Positions 33,537 to 43,536 of a DNA stretch of 64,000 nt are shown piece by piece. The stretch covers positions 1-64,000 of the forward strand of contig JAFISE010000064.1 in the NCBI GenBank assembly GCA_022560025.1, in the 5' to 3' direction. The stretch's first letter is position 1; each line of letters opens with the position of its first letter. A program made the translations under genes and the position numbers. Below the pieces are notes generated by a model, which saw only the letters and a list, made by a program, of their open reading frames with translations, made no database searches and was not told the DNA's origin. The DNA comes from Stagonosporopsis chrysanthemi. Its lineage: Eukaryota; Ascomycota; Dothideomycetes; Pleosporales; Didymellaceae.

Positions 33537-35560
33537 TCACGAGGATGCACTGTTTCGCTTCCAGATGAACACCGCCGACGCAACCACGCACGTAGCAGCG
33601 CTTAGCGCCAGGTACAAATTCAGGCTGTCGTAACCACCCTCGTCTTCGTTCTTCGGAAACGCCGTCGACGGATGTGTCGCACACTCGGCCAGCTACACGT
33701 CGTTAGCTCAGCTCGCACTCATCACGTGGCACAACGGGGGGTGGGGGTCACCTACGTGAACAAACAGTTCCGATATGCTGCTCCACGTCGCACTGACGTG
33801 CAGTGGCGGCGCCATGCGCACCGCGCTCGTGTACTCGTCAGGCTGCAGTTCGCAGCGCTGCATCGTCTTGTCCTGGTCCGCCTTCAACGCCGTGTATACG
33901 GCAGGCAGCGCGTCCAGGTGGGGATACTTCTTGCGCAGCTCGACAACGTGCGCAAAGCTGTCCGGGTCAGACGAGTCGTATGTGTAGCACAGCAAGTCAC
34001 AAGCGTCGAGCTTGGCTTGGTTCTCGAGAATCGCAGGCTCCAGCTCGCCCAGCTCTTCGAGAATCAGATAGCATTGCCTGCCACCCTTGAGCTCCACGCT
34101 GTTCACGGCTGACCGAGGTTTGATGGTGGGATGGTATGTCTGCGTGAACGGACGCTGCAGGAAGGATGACAGCAACGCGCTCTTTCCACTGCCGCTCGAG
34201 CCCAGCACGTAGCATAGAAACACATTGCGCTCTACTCTTGCAGGCCTGTTCCTGCGCTTCCTCGCCTTTGTCTGCTTCAATGCGCTTGTTGTGCCACTCC
34301 GGTCGATGCTCTCAAACCCGAGATACCCCAGATACTCGAGTGTTGTTTTGGGCTCTTCAAACGTAGTCATGCTCCATTGTGCTAGCCAGCCTTGTAGTGT
34401 GATGTGGCCGGCTTCGTTGCGCACCGTGCAAGATGGGAACGCCGAGTCGGTCCAGGACGCCGGGATTCCAGGTGTCGTCGTGAACAGGTTGGCCAGCTCT
34501 CGATCGTTCAGTCCGCCGTCGTTGTCCTTGTCGAATTTGAGGAAGAGATCGACGAAGAATCGATAGCCGGCTGGGCTGAGCTCGGCAGACGAGAACTGCG
34601 CGACTTCAAACTTCGGCCGCAGGTATGCGTCTTGCAAGCTGAGACTATCAGTGTAGTGGAACTTGCGCAATATGATCCAAATCGTTTCATGCCGGCCCTT
34701 CTCTGCAAAGATCTTGTTGAGTAGCAGGAACCCCTTCTCGTCCATCCCCTTCTCACCAGTGGCGCCCGGCGCAAACCGCTCCATTGACTTCTTGATGTTG
34801 GCCAGGTCGTCCTCGCCCAGTGGCTTCTCGAAGCACTTGATTTGAAAGTCATGTATTTCCTGGTCGTTCCAGTACCCATCCTTGTCCGAGTCGCAGAGGT
34901 GGAACACCCGCTGGAGGGCAGAGACGGCGGCAGGCTTGAGCGCGTTTTCCTTCGAGTCGTACAAGGGCGCTATTGGATGGGTGACGGCTTTCTGGCAGAG
35001 GAAGAAGACTTCGTTGATGTTCGCATGCTCTTTCGCGCTGGTGCGTATGCACGAGTCGATCTCCTTGAACTCGTTCATCACCGGCAGCATTTCCTCTGCC
35101 ACCACTTGTGACGTTGTTCCGTTCGTGGCTATGTCGGCCTTATTCGCACACAGCACCACTGGGACATTTACACCCAGCGAGCGGAAGTACGGCATCCAAA
35201 ACAGCGCGACCCGCTCATAGCTGTAGTGATCCGAGTAGACCAGCAGTATGACGTTCGACTTCCGCAGCTCCTTGCGCAGAGCATGTCGTTCGTGGGGCAG
35301 AGCGGACGTGTCGACGATGGTAGTGGTGACATTGTCGGGGGTCCCCAGCGTAGGCGGCAGCGTTACTTGAGGAAGCACAGGTTGTATTTTGGCGGTGACG
35401 AATACGTCTTTGACGAGCGAGGTGATGATGGAGCTCTTGCCGACTCCCTCGTCACCGCAGACACAGATTCGGACTGGGGTGTACATTAGTCAACAGCCAT
35501 GCCAGCGGCGCGAACAAACACGGACAGCTCGGACAGGGGGGTCGACGCACCAGTTGCCAT
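33537..35560 (-). CDS. GEM1: Mitochondrial Rho GTPase Gem1 (Miro)
   Basis: Exons 35551-35560 (10 nt), 33756-35473 and 33537-33692 give 627 residues. The first exon supplies ATG GCA ACT G, so the protein begins MATVRICVCGDEGVGKSS, the usual fungal Gem1 start. The ATG at 35486 (MYTP...) lies inside the 77-nt intron at its branch site and should not be used. Order of parts: N-terminal GTPase with P-loop GDEGVGKSS (about 10-18), EF-hand DSDKDGYWNDQE (about 198-209), a second EF-hand DKDNDGGLNDRE (about 320), a C-terminal GTPase with GSSGSGKSA (about 430), and a tail-anchor helix ATCVVASAVFIW ending at KRNSASS. The last exon supplies the membrane anchor. Gem1 sits in the mitochondrial outer membrane and controls mitochondrial shape and ER contact sites. 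Confidence 0.95.
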
Positions 35561-36146
35561 GTTGCAGCATGTTCACTGCTCACTGCTCACTGCATATCAG
35601 TGGGGGAAGATTGCAGCAAATGTAGGGGCGTAGGAGGTCCGCAGGAAGTGGCAAGACCAGGCACCGCGATGAAACTACTGTCGGTGAAGCTGTGGTCGGT
35701 GATTCGATCAACAGCTGAGTACCGAGCGCGCGACGCGACACGTTTTCTCGGCAAAACAACCTTAAAAGCTCTCCCCGCATTTGCGCCCGTTGCCAGACTA
35801 CCGGAAAGTGAATTGGCATGCTTGTCTCTGATCGGCCTCGCTGCGTCTGCTTCGTACAGCGCGAGCCGTCCACCACGCGTGCGAGCAGTGAAGCGTGAAG
35901 CTTGAGCTTGCGCACGGTGCCACCCACCCGAGCATCCAACTCAAGCCACATCCCAATGCGATGCTAGGCTGCTCCTCTCCGCATTCTCCACGGTTCGGTC
36001 GACTGCGCCGCGACTCGATCCTCCGTCTCAGTGCACACGGGGCCACTTCCTCCGACATATACATCATCGCCCCACCCTCCTCGTCATGCCTGTCTCTGCT
36101 CGCGCTGCATTGTGATTAATTAATAGTACATTGCACCGCATCAGCC
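35561..36146. promoter_or_regulatory. Divergent promoter GEM1 / creC
   Basis: About 590 nt between opposite start codons. Contains a short CACTGCT tandem repeat (about 35572-35592) next to GEM1. No site assigned. Confidence 0.5.
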
Positions 36147-38466
36147 ATGTTGTAAGTGACGGCCAGGCCCGCCCACCAATCGCAGATCTACCGCTATCAT
36201 GCCACCTCCTGCACGCAAGAAGCTTGACTGACCACCCCGTCCAGCGTGCTTCCTCCACCGCCTCGGTACCCTGTGGGCGGCTATCCCGGTGCGCCGCCTG
36301 GCCAGCTTATCGAGACCAACAACACTATCAGCCACCCCTCGGGGCCCGAGCATCAATTGGTCGTGGGCGAGGGTATGTCAACTCGGCGCATACTCGCGAG
36401 GCACGCCGGGCTCTGTGCTGACAGCGGACATGGCAGGCACCTACATATTGCGCGACGACCTTCTCCTAGCAACGCCGCCGCCGCACCCCTCTGAAGCGCC
36501 CGTTCATAACCCCAACCCGCTCGCAACTACGGTGACGCCGCCGACACAAGGCACCAAACTGTCACTCGTCGCGCTCGCGCCCCGCCGGCCTTCCACCACG
36601 CTGCTATCCAGACTCGACACGAAGAACAGCACCCGGTCACAGGTCCCGCCTATTGCCGAACACGAATCCAACAGCCACACCAGCGACGCCGATTCCCAAG
36701 GCGTGAACGGCTCTGTGTCGTCGCCATTAGACGGTCTCCGCACGCCTGTATTCGGCGCAGACAACGCAGCGCTGCACGTGGTGAATGGCAAGGTCTCGAA
36801 AGACCCAAGCAAGAGGAACAAACCGAAGAACAACATTGTTAAGAGCAACTCTTCGTTCGTTTCCCGCGTCATTCCACATGAGGCCTTGACCAAGCGACTA
36901 CAAGAGCACAACGTCAACGGAGTCTATGCATTTGCGAACATCAACCGCGCGCTGCAATGGCTGGACTTGACGTCCCCGACCAAGGAGGAACATCTGACCA
37001 AGATCCTGTTCACCAAAGCGCACGCGTTGTGCCATGACATCAACCAGGTCACCAAGGGGCCAAACCACCTCGACATCGTCATGGGCTTCTCGACAGGCGA
37101 CATCATCTGGTACGAGCCCATTACGCAAAAGTACTCGCGTCTGAACAAGAACGGCATTATCAACCCAACCGCAGTGTCCGATATCCGGTGGATACCAAAC
37201 AGCGAGACCCTGTTCATGGCTGCACACATGGACGGCAGTCTCATCGTATATGACAAGGAAAAGGAGGATGTTGCGTTTGTGCCTGAGGACCAGACGCCTG
37301 ATGAGGGCATGTCTAATATAGAGAGAAAGACCAGGCTCACAATCAAGAAGTCTGTGCAGTCCAAGAACCAGAAAGCAAACCCCGTATCCTATTGGCAGGT
37401 CTCTAGTTCGAAGATCAACGCGTTCGAGTTCTCGCCCGACCGCCGCCATTTCGCTGTTGTTTCTGAGGATGGCTCGTTTAGGATCATCGACTTTTTGAAA
37501 GAGAGGCTGCTTCACCACTACATGAGCTACTATGGCGGCATGATGTGCGTATGCTGGTCGCCTGACGGTAGATACATCGTCACAGGAGGCCAGGACGACC
37601 TGGTCTCGATCTGGTCGTTGGAGGACCGCGTGTTAGTGGCGCGCTGCCAGGGGCACAATTCCTGGGTTACAGGCGTGCAATTCGACCCTTGGCGGTGCGA
37701 CGAGCGCAACTACCGGATAGGAAGTGTGGGAGAAGACACCAGGCTGTTGCTGTGGGACTTTAGTGTGGGCATGCTGCATCGACCACGAGCGGCATCACTG
37801 CGGCCACGGAACAGCATAGCCTCGACAAACGTCAACATTCAGCGCACCCGAACGGAAAGTTCTGCCGGCCGTTTGCGATCAAACTCCAATTTGACATCAG
37901 GGAGCGTCCTCGATGACGACGAGGTCGTGCATCCGGTTGAGCCCCGCGCACGCACCGCGATGCTGCCTCCGGTGTTGGTGAGTCGATTATCAAGAACGTC
38001 ACCAAGACTTAATGCTGACTGTGCGCGCAGACCAAGAAGGTCGATGAGCACCCTCTCACCTGGTTGGCATTCGAGGAAGATTGCATAATAACATCATGCA
38101 AGAACGGTACGTTTCTCTTTCGTCAAAAAGCGCTCATCGTCTTTGAAATTCTCTGTCCCAGCCTCGCAAGCACGTTTCTGTCCTAAAATCATGCGATGAG
38201 GCTCGTTCGCCGCAGCCGTCGCGCTAGGGCAGGAACACCCGCCGCCGTGCAGGACCCGCTCGCCGGGTGTGTTGTGTTTCTGTTGGGAGGCGCAAAACTT
38301 CATACGAACTGATAAGGATCCTCGGTGGGGACCAGTGTTGGGACTGTGCTGACCAGACTGTTTCGCAGGACACATCAAGACGTGGGACCGTCCAAAGGAG
38401 GGCTCGTCGACAGACGACAGCGGGCGTACGCGCTCGCCGACGAGTTCCAGCGCAGGCATTCCATAG
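36147..38466 (+). CDS. creC: Catabolite repression WD40 protein CreC
   Basis: Five exons: 36147-36151 (5 nt, ATG TT), 36245-36372, 36437-37977, 38031-38106 and 38369-38466, giving 615 residues. The tiny first exon joins to give MFVLPPPPRYPVGGYPGAPP, the Pro-rich N-terminus expected of the family. The WD40 propeller spans roughly 200-500, with repeats ending IWY, IVYD, IDFL, IWSLED and LLWDF. The final exons complete the last blade (TWLAFEEDCIITSC, then GHIKTWDRP). Intron 4 is long (262 nt). CreC binds and stabilises the deubiquitinase CreB and is needed for carbon catabolite repression in Aspergillus; yeast and human relatives (Dmr1, WDR20) do the same for their enzymes. The next gene on the same strand is creD. 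Confidence 0.95.
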
Positions 38467-40169
38467 ATATACAACACGTGCAGGGCGGCGTCTGTCATTG
38501 GCGGGCTTTTGGGATGTTAGGCGCGCTACGATGAGGCTCTGCGAGCACCTGCATGCGCTCTGGCAGGGGTGGCTGTTTAGACTTGTCTCCCGGAAAGGCC
38601 CGAGGTTTGTTCGCGTTCTGGAACCGCACGTCACTCACCGACCGAGATTCCTTGCGCTGCACGCGTCGTGCATGCGCGTGGTCGTCTCTCTGGCGATCGA
38701 CTGTACAAAAGACCACCATATGCAGGGGCGATGGCGCGTGCAGCATGCAGCACATCACTCTTATCTATACTTCTCCCAATCGCATGGCGTCACTGACGGT
38801 CAAAGAAAACCTGATGCTCGAATGATCTGGCGACGACTGTGCGACACATGTGAACTGCGGTGATGCTGCTGCTCGGCGAGAAGTCCGGCTACCTATCTGA
38901 TTGCGCCATCTTTTGGGCGCTGCAGTGGAAAAGGTATCCACTGCGGCTTTCCCTACCGTGCGTGATGTGAGGCTGGACTGACACGGCGAGTCGCACGTCG
39001 ATCAGTGCGGCGTCGTGCCCAAGCAAGCGCTGCGATCTTCCGTACCGCGGCCGGACAGACGTTGAACATGGACAACATCGTGACTGCACAAAGGCGGTAT
39101 CAGGTGGAGCTTGTGGAAGCGTGTGTTCCACAACAGCGAAAAGAAGGTTTGCTATCGCAGGGGCGGTACTTATGATGTCTTGCATTGAAAATAGATGGTG
39201 TGATCTAGGTCCGTCAAAGTATTGCTGCCCTGATACACACGATAACGAGACGGCCAGTGCTGCGTGTGTGGCTGACGGCCATGCACAACGCAAGGCTCAA
39301 GCCAGTTTATTGTTCCGTCAAGTTCTGTTCTAGAAAGCAGCCGGGTCAATCCCTCCCGTAGCATGGTCAAACTGGCTCAGCTGTTCTGGTGCAGTTGAGC
39401 AAATGGCCTATGCAATAATGGCAAATGTCAACGCTCAACGCTCAACCTGCCTGTCAGCACCGTCAAGCCTCGATTCGGCCCAGCGACAGCTCGGCGAACC
39501 GCATACAGACGAGACGTCTCACCGGCTGTCCTGTCTCACTGAGCAAGCATGTGTCATGTATCACGCCGTTCGCGGGAGGCTATCGGCCCACCTGCACCTT
39601 GCGCGGTGGATCCGGCGCGCCAGAAAAATTCAAGATCCCAAGACCAGCATGCCGCGCAGAGAGGGCAGATTACAGAGGGCGCTAGCGACGACCATGATGC
39701 GAGCAACGGTACCCACTTGTAGTAGCCTACCCTGCGCAGTGGATTGCGGCGCGCTGAGAGAGGGCGTGCAGGGGTAGGTGCGAGGCCCAAGCCAGGCCGC
39801 CCTTGCCCGCTGCGGCGACGAGCAATCCCACGCTGCTTGCTGTATATGTAGAACGAGCGCGCCAACACGCGGCTGGCTTGCAAAAAGTCGCATTGATCGT
39901 CATCACGGGTCGTTGGTGTTGATTAGAAAACCGCCCCGACCGCAGACGCAAACGCTCAGCCTCCTCTCACTACTACGTACGCGTACGGCCGGAACTTGAA
40001 AGTACCTCACCACTCATCCTTAGCTCAGCCTCTTTCATTGTGCTGTGTATATCATCCGGCAGAGTTGAAGTTCGTTTCTGCATACTATCCATAGTTCCTG
40101 GCCTCGGACGAGCGAGTGTTATGGTCCCGGAGTCCTGGTGATTTTCCTGGTCCTGTCCCTCGTTACATC
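38467..40169. other. Intergenic region creC to creD, 1.7 kb
   Basis: No frame here has a recognisable domain or convincing splice pattern. The right end is the promoter of creD. No repeat or RNA gene seen. Confidence 0.6.
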
Positions 40170-42130
40170 ATGCCTCGCCCTGGTGCCGGAATCTTTGGTG
40201 GGAGAGACCACACCCCTGTGCTGGAGATCAAGTACGTGCAGCTGCAGTCGCCTGGCGCGCGCAAGTGAGAGGAGAACCACATTGACGTTCGTGCAGGCCA
40301 GACTCCCCATTCGTGGTCTTCTACGGAGAGCCGTCGGAATCGCACGATGCAGAGCTCAAGGGCAAGCTGGTGTTGAACAACCCCGAGTCGATCTCGGTGC
40401 GCAGCGTGCGCATAACGCTGACGGCGACGCGCAAAGTCTCGTACGGCCGCCCTGAACCCCCAAAGCCCCTGCAGCGCGCAGACTGACACTCCGCGACAGA
40501 TGGCACTTGACCAACACCGTCAGCCCACAGCCGATCACGCAGAAAACAAACTTCCTCGTCGACACCCTGACGCTTTTCCCCGTCTCGGCTTCGGACAAGA
40601 GCACGAAGGCGCACAAGATCAACGCTGGGTACCATGAGTGGGACTTCAAGTTCAAGATGCCCAGCAACCTCGACCAGAGCGTCGAGGGGCTGCCGACAAA
40701 CTGGGTCGTGTACAACCTGAAAGCCATAGTAGACCGAGGATACATGAGCAAGCAGCTCTCGGCCTCGTCGCACATTCGTGTGATCCGCACACTGGGCCGC
40801 GACATGCTCGAGTCCATGCCCATGGAGCAGGTTAGTCGTGCGCAGTATTTGGAGGGGCTTGGCTGACCAGACCACGCAGATCAACGAGGATATCTGGGCG
40901 AACAAAGTCGCCTACAAAATCACCGTTCCCCAGAAGAACTACATCATCGGCACGGCCGTCACCGCTGATTTTGTATTGATCCCGCTGAGAAAGGGCGTCG
41001 AAATCACAACGATCAAGATGGAGCTGATAGAATCGCGGCAGCTGTTTGCAGAGTACGCTGGCAGGCGGATAAGCCATCAGACCGATGTTCAGGTGGCCGT
41101 GAAAGAGGCAGACATGCCTACCGACTCCGCACACCTCGTTCCGGCCGAGGTCGACGACGCAGATGCGCTGTTCGACGAGTCCCACCGTTTCTCGATGACC
41201 TTGGATCTGCCCAAGTCTCTGAAGAACTGCAGACAGTCTGTAGACACAGAGAACATCCGCTTGTCGCACAAGCTGAGGCTGTACGTCAACCTGAAGAACC
41301 CAGAGGGCCACACCAGTCAGCTCCTGGTCAAGAACCACGTCCACTTGTTCATCTCGCCCAATCTCCCGCCGAACGAGGACCAGAGCGTCGTCGTGGATCA
41401 AAACCTCCTGTCACAGCAGGCGATCGCAGACGAAGTCAACCAGAATGCACCGCCGACGTACGGTCTCCACCAGCTCGACGAGCTGTACAACGACATCGAC
41501 CCCTCTGGCTTCATGACCCCCGGCGGCTGGCGCAGCACAATGAACAGCGGCGCCAACACGCCCTTTTTCGCGCAAAGCCGCCGCGGCTCCGCAGAAGACC
41601 TCTCCCTGGACGCAGTCGCGCACCAGCAAGACGGCCCCGGTGTCTCCACCATCGCGCTGCAGCACCGTCTGGCCAACCTCAACATGACCCACAATGACCG
41701 GCACTCGCGCTTCCACCCGTCGCGCCAGGACTCCAACGGCGACCACTCGGGCCAGCAGTCGTCCAACCACTCCTCGGGCCAGAGTACGCCGCACCATGCC
41801 CGCACCCCGCAGAACGGCGCCGAGCCCTCGTACTTCGACATCCCCACCGCAGACTACGAATACGACATGTCCGCCCTGGCCCGCACCCCCAGCTACAACA
41901 CCGCGCTCCGCACCCCCGCCGCCTACACTCCCATGGAGGTCGCCCTCCCCAGCTACGACGTCGCTACTTCCCGCCCCGGCAGCCCCGTCCGCAGCCGCGG
42001 CAGCAGAGGCACCACGCCCAGTCCTGCCCGCAGCCTCGACACCCTGAACGAGGAGACGTTCCGCAATACGCAGATCAATTCGCGGCGCGAGAGTCCAAGG
42101 CATAGCGATGAGCTGGTTGTGCAGCACTGA
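40170..42130 (+). CDS. creD: Arrestin-like ubiquitin-ligase adaptor CreD
   Basis: Four exons: 40170-40231, 40297-40440, 40500-40830 and 40880-42130, giving 595 residues; introns of 65, 59 and 49 nt. The arrestin N-domain starts with VLEIKPDSPFVVFYGEP and includes LKGKLVLNNPE and SWHLTNTVSP. The C-domain is in exon 4 (KITVPQKNYIIGTAVTADF, TLDLPKSLKNCRQSVDTENI). A PPxY motif, PPTY, lies at about residue 370 and would bind the WW domains of a HulA/Rsp5 HECT ligase. The last 200 residues are Ser/Thr/Pro/His-rich and disordered, with several RTP/RSP sites likely to be phosphorylated. In Aspergillus CreD opposes CreB/CreC; in yeast Rod1/Art4 directs glucose-dependent endocytosis of transporters. 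Confidence 0.95.
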
Positions 42131-42861
42131 GCGGGGATCATTGCAGGGGGGTGGTGAGTTTTGCATTTCACGGCGTACTGGGTGCGGTAACGTTAGACTC
42201 GGGTTGGCTTATTTAGCTGGGTGGATTGGGTTTGGCTTTTTTTTTCTTTGCATGCTGCTGCGGCTAGATTAGACGGGACGCGTGGATTGTGTGGGACTGG
42301 GAACGTGATATCCTTTGCTTTGCTTTGGCGTTTTGGGTGGGTCGGGTTGGATTGGGTTGGGATGGGCAGGGTACGATGGGATGGGATGTGACGAGATAAT
42401 GAATCCGATATACTCTTCTCCTTTGCATGCATCAACGCTGGCATTTATTCGGTATAGATACTATATACTACACTTACACTACACTTACACTTCACTTCTA
42501 CACTTCTACTCGCGGTATCCACACGTCGATAAGCTAAGCTACACCCCAACCCCTCCTCCCTCCCACTATATCTACATCTACATCTACATCAACACATTCC
42601 ACAAACGCCCCTTACCCCTTACCCCTCCACCAAGCAAAGCAAAGCGAAGCGATAAAAGAACAGCCGACCAGAAAAAAGACACAGACTAACGAACTCAAAA
42701 TCCACGAGTTATATGCATAGTATAGCGCTGACTGGACACGGGAGCCGTTCTGCTAGAAAACGGGGGGGGGGGGGGGGGGGGGGGTTTTTTTTGCCCCGTT
42801 GTGTTGCCGAGGGGGTGGGGGGGGCGCGCGGTTTTTTGTTGGTGGGGGGTGCGCGTGTGGC

Positions 42862-42871
42862 NNNNNNNNNN
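42862..42871. other. Assembly gap (10 N)
   Basis: Ten Ns between two G-rich homopolymer zones (42762-42784 and 42926-42990). Confidence 0.98.
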
Positions 42872-42942
42872 GCTCCTCCCGGGCACGACGAACTACGTAA
42901 CGCGGGTGCGTGAGGATGGGTGGGTGGGGGGGGGGGGGGGGG

Positions 42943-42992
<50 letters not shown>

Positions 42993-43428
42993 TCTTTGTT
43001 CGCCCTGTGTGTCCTGCGAGCTGTGGTTTGGGCTGCGCCTTGTGTCTGGTTGGGACTTGGACGAGGACTTGGATGAGGACTTGGATGAGGACGAGACGAG
43101 CGCACTTACAGTAGCTCTGAGATTCTGTCAGTCGGTTTGATATCGCCGTCACCGTCACCGTCACCACCACCGCAGCAGCAGCAACAGCAACAGACAAAGA
43201 GACCAAAAACACCATCTAGTCTAGGGCAAAACATACAATCGTTTTTCATATCCATATCGTAAGTATCGTAAGATGCTGATGAGCGAGGGGTAAGGGGGGG
43301 TAAGGGGGGGTTTCCAAGACTATGCTAACCATGTACCGAGAGCGCGGAGTACTGTTACGTTTGAGAGCGCCAAAAGCAAAAACACCGCCCAGGTCTGTCC
43401 GTCGAGCCAATTTCCATCCGGAGGGATC

Positions 43429-43482
43429 CTCCTTCTCCTCCTCCTCCTCCTCCTCCTCCTCCTCCTCCTCCTCCTCCTCTTC
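43429..43482. repeat. TCC trinucleotide microsatellite
   Basis: About 16 TCC units just beyond the stop codon of the large secreted-protein gene, in its 3' UTR. It produces long poly-Ser and poly-Glu shadow frames that are not genes. Confidence 0.9.
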
Positions 43483-43536
43483 CTCTGTCTCTTCCTCGTC
43501 GCGCGTTCGTGTCTCCGCGAACCACAACGCGGCGAC

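Larger units (their letters stand above)
42131..43536. other. Convergent 3' flanks with assembly gap
   Basis: The 3' flank of creD (T-rich, then short tandem TACAC/TCTACA repeats near 42460-42600), a poly-G run at 42762-42784, ten Ns at 42862-42871, a second long poly-G at 42926-42990, a GAGGACTTGGAT repeat at about 43060-43090, and a TCC microsatellite. No gene supported. Confidence 0.7.

Noticed and set aside
35474..35486. GEM1 start at 35486 (MYTPV...)
   Set aside because: Lies in the intron at its branch site; splicing from 35551 gives the family-typical N-terminus.
36147..42130. creC-creD as an operon
   Set aside because: 1.7 kb spacing and a separate promoter region; fungal genes here are monocistronic. 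Adjacency is reported, operon structure is not claimed.
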